In this document: positions 21,966 through 34,400 of the stretch, in pieces
How positions within the stretch are numbered: the first letter of the stretch is position 1
Layout: the number at the start of each line of letters is the position of its first letter
Source of the DNA: Sternotherus odoratus
Taxonomy: Eukaryota > Chordata > Testudines > Kinosternidae
Assembly: GCA_032164245.1 (NCBI GenBank)
Contig: JAVMKO010000004.1
Span: forward strand, 38,293,626-38,357,625
DNA length: 64,000 bases
Direction: 5' to 3'
The notes under the pieces: model-generated
The model's database searches: none
What the model was told of the DNA's origin: nothing
What the model saw: the letters and a program-made list of their open reading frames with translations, nothing else
Made by a program: the position numbers and the translations under genes

Positions 21966-24800
21966 CACTGAATTATTCATGCATTGTGGGGGGGAGGGGG
22001 AGTATTCCCTTTCACAGTGTTGCCTACTCTTGTGATTTTATTGAGAGGTCGCAATATTTGGTTTAGGGTAAAAAATTTTAAAATGCCTAACTGACTCTAG
22101 CAACTAGAGCTGGTCGGAAAAAAATTTGCAAAACATTTTTTTCTTTGGAATTTAATGTTTTGTCCAAATGGTCTATGGGGACATGTCAATTTTGATGAAA
22201 ATCTGGAAACAAGGTAGGTTTTTCTGCCATCTTGCTCAGCTGGCTTCTCAGTTGATGCAGAGCTTGAGAGCCTGGATGCCCTGGGAGCCCCAGGTTTTAG
22301 ATTTCTGCTTTCCTTGACAGCTCAGGATCCCTGGTTCTGGTGCACATCTTCTGGGTGGACTGGCTCCAGAAATGCGGCTTCTGATAAAGCTGGGCAGAGA
22401 AGGGTAACTTCATTTTGTAGATTATTGAAGTTCTTTTCAAAATCAGAATGAAACCAAACTTTAACATCTCAAAATCCACTGCAAAAAAGAAGTACCAATC
22501 TCTGTCGAGTTGTATGATCAGTCTAAGCCCCATAGGTAATTTCAAACATTTGAACCATGTCCCTTAAGGCCCAACTCCAGAATTGTGTGAAAATCTCAGC
22601 TTTATTTTTTTAAGGAAGTTCATAACCCTCATGGTTATGTGGAAAGACTCAAAAATATGAACCCTTTAGAGTCAAAGATGAAAAGGCCAATAAAAAGAAT
22701 GTAACATTCATTATTTGTTAAAATCTCATGTTTTTTAAGCCAATGACAGAATTCTGGAGGCATGACTCATGTTTGGAGTCAGCAATACAATGTCAGCTTC
22801 AAATTGCATGTCCCCTTGTTCTTTTATTATTAGTAAAGACAAATAGAGAGTGTCCAATTTACCTTCTCCATATAATTTGTTACTTTGTATGTTTTTCCTA
22901 TATTTCCTCTCATTTATCCTCTCTCTAAACTAAACAATTCCATTATTTTCAACGTCTCTCAAAAGTCTTTCCATGTGTCTTATTCAGTGTTTCTCAAAAT
23001 GTTCATGTTGGCAACCCCTTATTCAAAGCCAAATTTTCATTACCCTATATATTTACTATAAAGTTAAGAGTAAAAAATATATCATTGATAACAATGATAA
23101 ACCTATACCTTTGTTTGTGTGTGTGTTTCAAGAAGTGGACTGCAAATACCTGACATTTAAGGATGAAAAGGTGTGGCAATTGGTGGAGTGAGACTTCCTT
23201 CACATGAATTTGTAATATAACTTTTAATGTCTTGTGATGCTCCCGATTACCTTTCACAACTTCTTGGGGAATTCTGACTAGAAATGAGTGGAATATTGTG
23301 ACCTAAAATCTTTTTTTCAGTGAAATATGCAGATTTGACAACAGTGAAATATTTCGCAAATTTGCATTGATTTTGCAAAATCAAAACAAAACAAACAAAC
23401 AAAAACCTCAATGGCAGGAAGAATAAAAAAATCTTAAAAAATCAAAATGTTTTGGTTCAACACTTTTGAAACAAAATATTTTGATTTCTTTTATTCTACA
23501 TGATTGCAATTCAAAAATATTCTCATTTATTTATTTTTAATTTAAAAGCATTAAAATGCTAAAATCAAATCTATTTCATGTTGGGTCAATAAAATGTTTC
23601 ATTCAATGCAATTTTTGATATTTTGATTAAAAATTGTTGTTAGTTTTGGCCTAAAACTATTTTTTCACCAATTTTTAAGACTTGCCAGCAAACTGAAAAA
23701 TCTGTTATTCACTCAGCTCTAGTCATGACCTACCAGCTGACAAAAAAATGTCTAATTTTCCTGGCCCATCTCTGAAACGTTCTTTATTTCTGATATATTC
23801 TTTTTCAGAGATTGTGTGACTTTAACTTTAAATGGCATGGGCTGATTCAATTGTATTCCTTGTGGGGGAGGGGGAGGGAATCTGTCCAGCAAATCTTTAC
23901 AAATCTTTTAATACCTAAAGATTGAAAATATCCTTCTTTAAAGATTTCATTTCTATGAAGTAATAAATCTGTTCAGGTTAAATGAGAATTTGTAAGGAAA
24001 AGTTATTTCATATGTAAATTTAGAAGTTGTATCCTCAGGTTAATTCTTTGGTGGTAAACAGGAATCATGCCGTATTAAGTGATATGAAATATTCATTAAC
24101 TTGGATCTCTATTTTAAATGAATATTCCCCTCCCCAATTCCCCTGACTTTACTAAAATGAAAGTCACTATTAATAAAAATGGGCAGAAGATCAGGCACAC
24201 AGGCATATGTAGAGCTATAGACTAGGACTGGGGGTTCCAGTTGCCTGTAATTAACCTTATAGAGAAGTGTCAAAATGCATGTTCTCTATTCTTCATAAAT
24301 ACAAACATGCCCCAATATTTAAAATATTTCTAGTGCAAATATTTTAACTTCGTAGAAGATAATTTAGAAAAAAAACACAGTGAATGTTTGTAGAATATCA
24401 CTTTTCATACTATTCTAAATTATATGTATCAACGAACAGTGTTACTTTAAGAAACTGTGAAACTTTTAGCAACACTGGGCAGAACCCTGAAGTCCTTACC
24501 CTTTCCGGATTTGAGTAAATTTTTTACTGAAGAAAGAGGGAATTTTACTGAGTAAAGATTTCAGTACTCAGTCCACCATTATTTTTCACTTCTAATGTAG
24601 AATGATGTGGGTAATGTATATAAAACTGGATTTCTAATTTAAAAGAGCAGATAATTTGAAAATAGAATTTCATAAAATTTTACCTGATGTATTTGAAGAA
24701 TCTAAGATGTGATTAATTCTCTTGAGGTACTTGGTCGAGAATATTGGGAAGCTAATATATGTTCTCTCTTTCTCTGGTGTACTGATGGCCCCTTTTATCA
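21966..24800. other. No gene; AT-rich with possible diverged repeats
   Basis: Two stretches, 22090-22250 (AACTAGAGCTGGTCGGAAAA) and 23280-23720 (ending ACTCAGCTCTAGTCATGACC), look like a common reptile repeat with AGAGCTGGTCGAAA-type termini in opposite orientations. They are too diverged to delimit. No coding sequence was recognised. Confidence 0.45.
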
Positions 24801-24824
24801 TAACTTATGAGTGCATCAAAATGT

Positions 24825-24990
24825 CTCATAATGCTCCCCTATGGGAAGTAGCTTTGTCCCCATTTTACAGATGGGGAACTGAGGTGCAGAGTGTCTAAGT
24901 GATTGGTGCAAGATCACCCAGGTAGATTGTGGCAAAGGAGGGACTAGAGCCCAGGTCTCAGTCTTGTGTTCTAACCACTGGTTCATCCTT
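24825..24990 (+). repeat. MIR-like CORE-SINE relic
   Basis: CCCCATTTTACAGATGGGGA, ACTGAGGTGCAGAGTGTCTA, GCAAGATCACCCAGGTAGAT and GAGCCCAGGTCTCAGTCTTG match the MIR core and 3' part in order. This is the best-preserved MIR in the window. Confidence 0.82.
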
Positions 24991-25399
24991 CCAGCATAGA
25001 TTATAAAATTTGTAATAAAAACTGAGTAATTTTAGTATCTTTTAATCTGGGGACGATTGACTTTATGGAGATAGCAGGCCACCCATTTTCAATAAATTGC
25101 AGGACTGGGGCCTAATGTTCATCACACATACTAGGAATATTTGGCAGGCACTTATTCCATTTCATTATAATATTATTTCATTGACATAAGATATCTGCAT
25201 CTCAAAATGATGTGTCATGAGTAGGGACTCAGAATAGAAAACCATTTTTTTTGCCTTACACAGACATGTTGAACAAATGTATGGGTGCTCTTTAATAATT
25301 ATTAATACTCTATCTGGATCAGCCACTAGCCTAGTGTTTTTGTATTATATATGAGGGCAGATAAGCTCAGCCTAAGGTATCTCTCTGTGCAGTAGAGCC

Positions 25400-25900
25400 T
25401 ACCTACCAAGGGCAAGAAGGACGCCTTTTGAAACAGGACTTAATAGCTTCCACTTATGGGTCACTAAGAGAAATGGAGAGAATGCCTGACACTGGACCCT
25501 TTATGGCTCCGGCCCAGTCTCCTTTCATCCCCTAGGAATCTGAACAGACTATCAAGCTCATGTACACTTGGGAAAGAACCCTGCAGGCAAAAAGGAGGGA
25601 TATGTTAATATAAGGACATAATCTCTCAAGGGAGAAAAGACCAAATAGGGATACACAAAAGGATATTTTCTTGCTAAGAGAATGTGAGTTGCTTCTGTTC
25701 TGTTCCTGTAACTTAAGAGAGAAGCCCAGCTAACTTATCTTGCACTGATGTGTAAGATTAGATGAGGCTAAATATGCATGTAGGCTATTTGTTGCTTTAA
25801 ATTTCCTTTTCTCTAATTCTTTGTTTCAACTGCTAAATAAAAATCCTTTGTTTTAAGAAGGCAATCGGTCACCAAATGGGAGGGTCAAGCAGGTGTTCAA
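25400..25900 (+). repeat. Possible degenerate LTR fragment
   Basis: A region of different texture from its flanks. It has a late polyadenylation-like AATAAAAATCC (about 25836) followed by about 60 bases, which is reminiscent of an LTR R-U5. No TG...CA ends or target duplication could be defined. It could equally be unique sequence. Confidence 0.25.
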
Positions 25901-26995
25901 ACTGAGATGTATCTGCTTGGTGATAAGCAGTTGGTACATAAAGAGTAGTTTGGCAAAAAAGTCAGAGAATAGCAAAATTCTGCTCTTAAGCAGGAAAGGG
26001 CTAAGGCCAGAGATCTCCGGAGGTGTGTTCTGAGAGACCAGAAAGTGGACAAAGAGGGGTAGCTAGCCACATCAGAGGCTGCACCTCTTTCTTCTTTGGG
26101 CTCAATAAGCATGTTTGGTTGTGGGTTTTTTTACTTATTTATTTATTTCTCTTTTTATTTGTGATGGGTTGTATCTTTTTCAGCATTTCTATTACCAGAT
26201 GCTCTCTTAAATCATTTTGTAACCTAGACCCTATTTACATTGGTGAAATTGGCACCAGTATAACAACACAGATGCATTACATAGGTAATTCACTAATGTA
26301 GACAAACTGCACCAATGTAAAGCAGGGATTATAATGGTTCAATTTACTTTGGTAATTTATTGGAGTAAATTGTATCAGTGTAAATTCTGGTTTATTTTGT
26401 TGCAATACCTCTACATCAGGGGTTTACACCATGTATCATCATCTGTATAATTATACCAGTGCAAATTTTCCAAATGTAGAGGGATTCTTATCAATATTTT
26501 TGGGTGCAGTTCTGCTGCATTTCTCCAATTGTTAAGTTTTCTGAAAATCAGATGCCAATTTAAAGGGTTTTAAATTAAATTTAACATATTTTCCTGACAT
26601 AGAAGATTCCAATAATGTGTATGGAAGTCTAAGAATGCCCTTTTTACATTTCCAGTTCAGAAATGTTTGATTTTATTTGTGCCATTTCAATAATTTGAGG
26701 TCCAGAGGCCTGATGTGCCGCTTGTGTACACTGGTATAGCTCAAGTTTCTGTACTATTGCCATTTTAAAAAGAACATTTGTATGGGATAAATGAATTGAA
26801 AACACGTTCCCTAGTCTTCACTCTTCAATTTTAAAACTAAAAAGGCTTGGATTAGACAATCCTATGGCCCCTGCTGCAGCTCCAGTTCTGATGTGAGCAC
26901 TGAATGTCAGAGCTTCTCCAGAAGAAGCTGCTCAGCAGCTCCCCAAGAGCCTGCCTGCTGCATGGCAGTGGAACACAGGGGGGCTCCTCTGCATG
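25901..26995. other. No gene recognised; weak repeat near 26220-26480
   Basis: At 26220-26480 the motifs TTTACATTGGTGAAATTGGC, TGTAGACAAACTGCACCAAT and CATCAGGGGTTTACACCATG recur in both orientations. This suggests a decayed foldback element, but its ends cannot be set. Nothing coding was seen. Confidence 0.4.
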
Positions 26996-27003
26996 CTATC
27001 TTG

Positions 27004-27193
27004 CAGGGGTAGTTAATTATTTTTTGTGACTGTCCAAATTTCTTGGTCAACCTATAATCAAGGTCCAGACTGCAGAGAAAATAATAATAATTAAAAAAGG
27101 AAACATTTTAAGTAAATAAAAAGACTTTGGGTTCCATTCAAAAGCATCTTGCAGTCCAGATTTGGCCTATGGTCTGCCTATTGACTATCCCTG
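27004..27193. mobile_element. hAT-type MITE, 190 bp
   Basis: The left end CAGGGGTAGTTAATTATT and the right end (inverted) CAGGGATAGTCAATAG form terminal inverted repeats of the CAGGG...CCCTG hAT type. The flanks CTATCTTG (26996-27003) and CTATATTG (27194-27201) agree at 7 of 8 positions, as expected for an aged 8-bp hAT target duplication. The interior has AAGGTCCAGACTGCAGAGAA and TTCCATTCAAAAGCATCTTG, which I recall from a common turtle repeat. There is no transposase. Confidence 0.82.
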
Positions 27194-27588
27194 CTATATT
27201 GTCTGTTTCACAGCAGGACTGTGGGAACCCCAGAGAGAACAGGACAGGAGCTTGGCTAGCTCTGCTCCAGTTAAGGGAATGCTTTGCAAAAGATTGCTCC
27301 TATCCCACACACAGTCACCTAATCACTTCAGAAGAGGGGAAGATGAGAAGTTGAGAAGAACCAACCAGTTACGGCTCTCTGATACTCCCTGACCCAGTCA
27401 GGGAACATAGAAAGCTGAGAATAACTGGATCTCAGACTATTCCAACCATCTCCCCTCCACCCTTAAATACCTGTCAGTGGGAGTTATATACTTGCATAGC
27501 CTGCAAAACTAGAGTGCCTTACATAATTTTTGTACCTACAGGTTTGTAGGAGTTTAGCCATTAGTGCCAAGACTTGCCAATTTTGAAA

Positions 27589-27702
27589 TGTTATAGCTGT
27601 GTTGGTCCCAGGATATTAGATAAGGTGGGTAGGTAATATCTTTTACTGCACCAACTTCTTTGGTTAAGAATGACAAGCCTTTGAGCTCTTCTTCAGATTT
27701 TG
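27589..27702 (+). repeat. Interspersed repeat X, copy 1
   Basis: GTTATAGCTGTGTTGGTCCC, GGTAATATCTTTTACTGCAC and GAGCTCTTCTTCAGATTTTG match a frequent sauropsid repeat I recall but cannot classify. A second, shorter copy lies at 30757-30855 in the same orientation. Confidence 0.65.
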
Positions 27703-27944
27703 AATCTGTTGTTCTGGTTAGGGTGCCACTTTGAGTTGGTGGGGAGGTTCTCGTATGTGGGGAGCTTGATTCTGATGATTCACTTGGAGAAGTTGGGGGA
27801 GTATTTGAAGGCCAGAAGCAGGGGTTTGGGAAAGTTCTTCAAGATGTGGTTCCTGTCAAGTATGGACACACCAACTCAATGCACACCAGACCCTGCTGGA
27901 ACAATATATGCAAAACCTGGAGACATATCTCCACTACAACAAAT

Positions 27945-28228
27945 GGGCTTGTCTTCACTACTGCGGGTAGAAATCGATCTTTTGGTGATCGATTTATCGT
28001 CTCTCATTAAGGCGCGGTAAATCGATCACCAGCGGTGCCCCTTTCGACTCCTGAACTCCAGCTCGCTGAGAGGCGCAAGCTGGAGTCAACAGGGGAGCGC
28101 GCCGCTGACCGCCGCCGCCATGAGGATGGCAGATAGTCGGCTGTACATACGCCGACTTCAGCTACGTTGTTAACGTAGCTGAAGTTGTGTATCTTCAATC
28201 AATCCCCACCCTTAGTGAAGACCAGCCC
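27945..28228. mobile_element. Harbinger-like MITE, 284 bp
   Basis: Left end GGGCTTGTCTTCACTACTGC. The right end read inverted is GGGCTGGTCTTCACTAAGGG. These give terminal inverted repeats of about 16 bases. The flanks are AAT (27942-27944) and AAT (28229-28231), a 3-bp duplication as made by PIF/Harbinger elements. The interior is GC-rich compared with its surroundings and contains inverted units (ATCGATCTTTTGGTGATCGA; AACGTAGCTGAAG against CTTCAGCTACGTT). The terminal sequence is close to that of the full Harbinger element at 59529-61970 (GCCCTTGTCTACACTA). Confidence 0.8.
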
Positions 28229-28585
28229 AATGATCAACACAACTTTCAAGATCCATGGGTTCTACATGTGCTTATCACAACATGTGCTGTACCTTATGTA
28301 CCTTATCTAGGGCACTAAATTTCCCAGTAACTATATGGGTGAAACTAGACAATCACCACACTTTTGAGTAAACTCACCCAGGACAATTTTGCAAGACAAA
28401 ACCACCATAACATCTCTGGGTGAACACTTTTCATGAAGTGATCACTCTATATCTATCCTCATTCTCAAAGAAAACTTGCTGCATAATACCTTCAAAGATG
28501 AACTGGGGAGCTTAAATCATAACTGTGTTAGACACTAAATCATGGGCTGAACAGACACTGGATTTATGGCTTATTACACACATAC

Positions 28586-28612
28586 ACAATTACACACACA
28601 CACGTGCGCACA
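28586..28612. repeat. (CA)n-rich microsatellite
   Basis: An interrupted CA run (ACACACATACACAATTACAC then ACACACACG). Confidence 0.7.
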
Positions 28613-28743
28613 TGCTGTCCTTCCCCAGATGCCTTTCTTGTCTTTTCTCCCTATGACTTCCCCTTGAATTTCCCTTGAAATGTGTTTGCTTATACTAAAC
28701 AATCTGTTCCATCTTGTATTTAGCTGTGAAACTCTGAGGTTTA

Positions 28744-28958
28744 GGTCTGTACTGGCATCTTTTGTTGGTATAACTACATAGCTTGGGTGTATGGGTTTTC
28801 CAACCTAACTCCTAGTGTAGGCAGCTTTACAGCAATGGGAGGACTTCTCCTGTTGACATAGCTACTGACTCCTGGGGAGGTGGATTACTTATGCTGACAG
28901 GAGGCATGATCTTGTATATAGCATCTTCACTGCAACATTTTTTAGCATAGAGAAGCCC
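28744..28958. mobile_element. Harbinger-like MITE, 215 bp, diverged
   Basis: Left end GGTCTGTACTGGCATC, inverted right end GGGCTTCTCTATGCTA. The flanks are TTA (28741-28743) and TAA (28959-28961), both TWA-type but not identical. Internal phrases TTGTTGGTATAACTACATAG, TGTAGGCAGCTTTACAGCAA and TGGGGAGGTGGATTACTTAT match, in order, a common turtle MITE that I recall. Its interior is different from the MITE at 27945. Confidence 0.65.
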
Positions 28959-28961
28959 TAA

Positions 28962-30750
28962 GTATGTTTTAAAGACCTGAAGAGGAGCCCTGTGTAATCT
29001 GGAAGGAGCTTGTCTCTCTCACCAACAGAAGTTGGTTCCATAAAAGATACCTACTCACCTTGTCTCTCATATTTTGCAGTTTTGAATCCTAACTTCAGTC
29101 ACAGGATTAAAAATATCTTTCTTGTGTTGTGATTTCCTCCGTTACTGTTCTTGCTCAGTTTTGTTATTCTCATGTGTGGGAGTCTTATTTTAACACACAT
29201 CCTGCTTGTTACTTAAAGCAACATTTTGCTAGTTCATTTTGCTACTTGCTGGCTGGAGTACAGTAGCCACTGTAAGGATAATGAATGGCTAATCAGATTT
29301 CTTTCAAGGACAGCTTTACATATAGAGGAGTGTCCTGCAGGCTAAATGTATGATCGATTTTATTTATTTAATTTAAAATTTGTGAATAAATGTATTCAGT
29401 AGGAAAAAGGTTTAACCTGGACAGCCTTTTGAGGTCAAGCCTTTGATGTACTAAGTGCCTTCAACAAACATTCAATGAGAGTTGGAGATACTTATGAGGA
29501 TTGGGCCCTTGATGGAAACATGAGGACATTCATTGATTTATTTCTCTTTTGTTTGATCTTATTTAAAAATATAAATATACTTTTTGTTGATTTGTCTTAC
29601 TATTATATTGCCCATAAGACCAAATGAGAAGAGGTACTGATTGTTTTAGTAAAGGTTTATTAGCAAAAGCAAATTGATGTCCATACTGTTTCACAAAGAG
29701 GACATACCACAGAATTGAACAATCTCATCTGAAATGATGATATACTTCTGATGTTAGAAAGCTTTCATCTGTTTAATTTCCTTGAAAAAAAATTTGCTTT
29801 CATAATCTGTTGTTTAACTTATCAATTCAGCGCTGCCTAAGGGAAATGCATATACTCAATTGTTCCTGCTTCGCACTTGCCAGGTTTTGGTCCTTCATAT
29901 AGATTAAAGACCTTTGATGGCCTTCTTTTTTTTAAAAAAAAAAAAAGCCTTTTTTTTCCCCCAAAGCATTAGTGGTTTATAGAAACAGTAGAATTTAAAA
30001 AAAGAAAAGTAATGAAATCTAGTTGTTTTGTAATATAATGTAATGTCTGTTCCCAAAAGAAAAGAGCATTTCTATCTATTTCAAATTTATAAGATATTGA
30101 ATCTTCTTCTACAAGTTACAAGCCAGGATTAAATTTTTTAAAATAAATGAGGACTACAATTTGGGTAAATTCATTAAGCTGCAATGTAATACATAATAAT
30201 GGCTAGTAGCCCTCAATTTACATAGCTCTGGATGGTCTTTGTCAAAATCATAAAATGATGTCCTTCAGTCCAATCTCAACAGAATACAACTAAAAGTAAT
30301 GGCAATATGCAAGCAGTGAGATGGAGAAGGCAATAAAGAATGAAAACAACAACAAAAAAGCCTTAAAAGAGTGAGGTAGGTAGGCTAGAGACAAGTGTGG
30401 AAAGTTTGTATACAATAGCTTTGGCAAGTTTTGAATTGTGTATAATAGTAGAAAAAATAAAATTAACATTCTGAAGTTAGAATTCACCAGCCAAAAATTA
30501 AGAGCGGGCTATGCTGACTACTGCACACACAATAGTTTCTGATGGTGATGAAGAATCTAGCAGAGAGAGGAAGTTTGTGGAATTACTTAAAAATAATCAG
30601 AAATTTTAGTCCTCCATCCATGCATAGCAAGAAAATATATAGGATTTAATGCATAATGATAACATCCAGTTAAACTTGAGAGATCCTTCATGTTTTCTAC
30701 AGAAATCCCAGTTTACTGTGTGATTCGGAGGTTTACTATTTGAATATAAA
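28962..30750. other. No gene recognised
   Basis: AT-rich DNA with short poly-T/poly-A tracts (29925-29957). No feature supported. Confidence 0.5.
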
Positions 30751-30756
30751 ATATGC

Positions 30757-30855
30757 AGTGTTGTTATAGCTGTGTCAGTCTAGGGGCATTAGAGAGACAA
30801 GATGGGTGGGGTAATATCTTTTATTGGGCCAACTTCTATTGGTAGTCTTTCTACA
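30757..30855 (+). repeat. Interspersed repeat X, copy 2
   Basis: GTTATAGCTGTGTCAGTCTA, AGAGAGACAAGATGGGTGGG and GGTAATATCTTTTATTGGGC align with the repeat at 27589-27702. The class is unknown. Confidence 0.65.
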
Positions 30856-31148
30856 AGGTAGAAAAGTGTCAGTATGCAAATCTGTTGCAAAAAGATCAGA
30901 AAATTTATCCTCTGGGAATAGGGGGAAAACAGTATAAGCATGTAGAAAAGTACTGTGTCTCTATTTGTATTGATTAAAATATATTTGGAACTATTGGCTA
31001 TTGCTCTTAAAAGAAATGGTTGGGTATTGCCTAGTTAATGTTTCTGCATGCCACTTCAGATGGCCATAAGCATGGATACGCTCAAAAACAATATCCAGAC
31101 CTAGTCTTGCACTCTATAATATAATATACATCTATAGTATATCGTCAA

Positions 31149-31212
31149 TATATATTATATCTATAATATAAAGAAAAACTTATATATTATATCTATAATA
31201 TAAAGAAAAACT
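31149..31212. repeat. Exact 32-bp tandem duplication
   Basis: The unit starting TATATATTATATCTATAATA and ending AAGAAAAACT occurs twice in succession without a mismatch (31149-31180 and 31181-31212), pointing to a recent slippage or duplication event. Confidence 0.88.
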
Positions 31213-31324
31213 TTGACATTTTATGTTATTCCTGTAGAACCTTGCGTTGTGTTCAATAATAATAAAATAATAAATTTAAAATAAAGGCCAGTATCAATAT
31301 CTTGGGTTTATTTGATCTGATTCA

Positions 31325-31705
31325 ATTCCCAGCTTGCGGGGGGAGGGGACAGGGCTTGGGACACCCATGAATATAATTGAGGGAACAGGAGATTATTGCC
31401 CTCCAAAACAGAAACCCACCCCCTTTCTTGAGCGCACAGCTGCTCTTTACAGCTTGCTGACTCTGACCTCCTGGGTGCGGATCATCCTCACCTTCTGTGT
31501 GTGCTGGGCACAATTCATAGCAACCATCCTGGTTTCTGTACAATGGCGAGTGCCCGCAGTGGGGTAGGGCAAATAGGGGCAGAGAGAAGAGCCAGCGAAG
31601 AAAGGAGGTGGGATAGAGCAGGGAGGAGTATGTAGGAGTGAGGGGAGGGGGACAGTGGAAGGGGATGGCAAAGATGCAATGGGGAAAAGGAAGGGGGGGA
31701 AGCAG
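31325..31705. other. GC-richer purine-biased patch, unassigned
   Basis: This patch is clearly more GC-rich than its surroundings. Its right half (31560-31700) is strongly purine-biased on the + strand. Frames of 73-77 codons exist on both strands (for example 31334-31567) with no recognisable domain, start context or splice pattern. It may be a fragment of a repeat or an unrecognised exon. I see no basis for choosing. Confidence 0.35.
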
Positions 31706-34400
31706 TAGCCTGCTAACAGTTAGAAAGCAATATCAGATCTTAATATTACCAAATATTTAAGTCCCCAGGATACATATAGAGTGAAAAAATAACCATTTAA
31801 ATAGTTGTTCATGTATAGTTTGTTTTTATTTAATTTGATTGACTTTGTTTTTCACAATTTGAGAAACCTTTCTTTTGAAAAGTAGGTGAACTGCACATAC
31901 TTAAACCTGTTAAAAGATGGATGAGAGCTATTTCACTCTATTAGCATTTATATATGAGTAGTGGACTGAAATTACTGTAATACTTTACAGAAATAGTATC
32001 ACTACAGATATCATTGAGAGGAGATGAATTATAAAATAAGTTGTGGTGGCAAATGGTCCCTGAAAGGTATTAATTTGATCATACTCTCTTTACATGATTC
32101 CTGCACTGCCTAGCAAAGCCAATGAAATGGATTCTTCCACCATGTGGAGAATAAGTAATGTAATTTAGTCTACTAACCAATCACTTTTCATATAATCTGG
32201 CTAGTTACTAACTACTTGTATATAAACAGAGTTTCCTCCTCTTTTAAAAGCAAGAGATGGGGGCAAACCATGTGGGATTCTCTAAAAAGTAAGAAGGAAG
32301 GAAAGGAGTCAATGGCTTTTGCTGAATCCTGGCCATACCTCATCACTTACTTAGTGCATTTGTTCCAGATAATCAGCATTGAGACTGCTGGTTGGGAAAT
32401 TGAAAACAGCATTGTAGACACACATGAAAAATGAAACTCTAATGAAAAGGGGAATCCTTCTCTGGGAAGGACTGTCAAGACCATAACACATTTTATTTAG
32501 CTTTTTTATAATCAGGGAAGAAAGGCCAAAGACTATTTGAAGTTCTCTAGAGATCTAGCCTTGTGGGGCTAATTTACCTTGGAAAGTTAAATACTATGGC
32601 AATGGACTCTATGAAAGACTAGACAGTGAAAGATTCAATGAATGTCTCAGCAATCTGTCATTCCCCCACTCACCACACAGATGGAACCAAGGATGAATTT
32701 TGAGTTTAAATTGTCTTAGCTTTGTTTTCTTTTGTTTAATCTTACAGGAACCAAACTTAAGTTAATGAGCAAATACAACATCAATCTGAGAGCAGCAACT
32801 GTTTCCTTCCACCGTATAGCACAGTAACCCTTTTAAATTGCAACTAGGTCTCTTAATTACCTGCAAAAATTCAAATTGTGCCTGGATACCTGACAGAAGC
32901 ATTGACTACACCTAAATCATTGACAAGACAATAGGCAAGCAACTGTCAGGAGGACATGAACTTTATTTTTATTTGATAATATTAATTGTCCTATCTGAGG
33001 ATACATGTATCATAGAGGACATGGTCTTATTCAAGAGAATGTGTCAATCTTAATGTATTGCAGCAATTCTTCTCCCTCCACTCTTTTATGTAAAACTTTC
33101 CAATGGGTGCCACTGACTTGTCTTTAATCCACAAATCATAAGATAATTCAGCCTTAGATCCTTTTATTTGTGCCCTTGGGTATGCACATACCACTTCCAG
33201 GACGGTCAATGGGAGTTTCATATACATATCCACTGGCAGAATTTGGCTTTCAGTGTTTCAACAGACTATTATGAAGTTGACTGTATTGCACTGTAGTGTA
33301 TTATACTAAACATAGTGTGATGCTGATGTGTTGTGTCACTTGCCCTGTTGTAGCCAAGAGGATTTTCCAGTGATCTTCATCTAAAGAGGAAGGGAAGAAA
33401 GATATGCAAAATATATACAGTAGGAGGTTTTCAAAATTGCTTGGATGTTAATTCTGTAATCAGCATTTCACCTGCTGCACTGAATATATGCTATTAGCTG
33501 CTAGAGGGTAGATTTTTCAGCATGGTGTATAGAGAATCATGCTGACAGCTCTCTTTGATAATAATTGGAATTCCATATTTAATTCCCTGCATGCCTTATT
33601 GAGAATAAGCTAGAAGCTGTATGGGACTTAAGTTCAGCTAAAGCTGCCTACTATGCCAACTGTTCATTTCCCAAAGTTCTAAATGATTTTTCTTTCAGCC
33701 TATAAATCTATAGTCATACGAGACTCTGGTTCCAATATTATGCACGAAGATTGATCCTAACTGGATAATTTTACGTCAGTCTGAACTGATGAGAAAAGCC
33801 CCATGCTAACCATATGTTATGCTGCCTCTGAAGAGGGAGCACTGGGATATTTTGCAGTTTGTGTAGCTGTCGCTGAGTCCTTAGTTGCTTTTGTGAGCTG
33901 TGTGTTTTCAAGCACTTAAATTCTGATTTAGAAGTCTATATTTCCTGAGATGCAATGATAGTTGTCTAAATAAAGAAAAGGGCCTGAAAGAAGTAGAATA
34001 GAATAGTCTGTAAAACCGTGAAGAGAAAAACATTCTTATTGCTCAAAAATCAGTCACAGAATCTTATTTTCCCATCTTTTATGAAAATTAAAGAGTTTTA
34101 CTTCAGTTTCCACTCAGCCTTTTTTACATGGAAAAAAAATCCTTTTCATACACACATCACAAAACATCAACAATAGTAACTTCAAACAGCTCTATTAATC
34201 TGCAGTTCCTTCCCTTATTTACAAAAAAAGATTTCCTATATGTCTACTTTTCATGAACGTGCATTATTTCTTCTCCCATTTAAATAAAGATCTTGTATTA
34301 TGGTCCACATTTCTTTCTGCATCAAACAGTTCTCTTGGCTCTGGTATATGGTCTTACAGTATTACTGCAAATTTTGTTTATTTTTGAAAAACACTTCATT
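31706..34400. other. No gene recognised
   Basis: Unique-looking AT-rich sequence. No mobile element with ends, no RNA gene and no coding frame above background. Confidence 0.5.
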
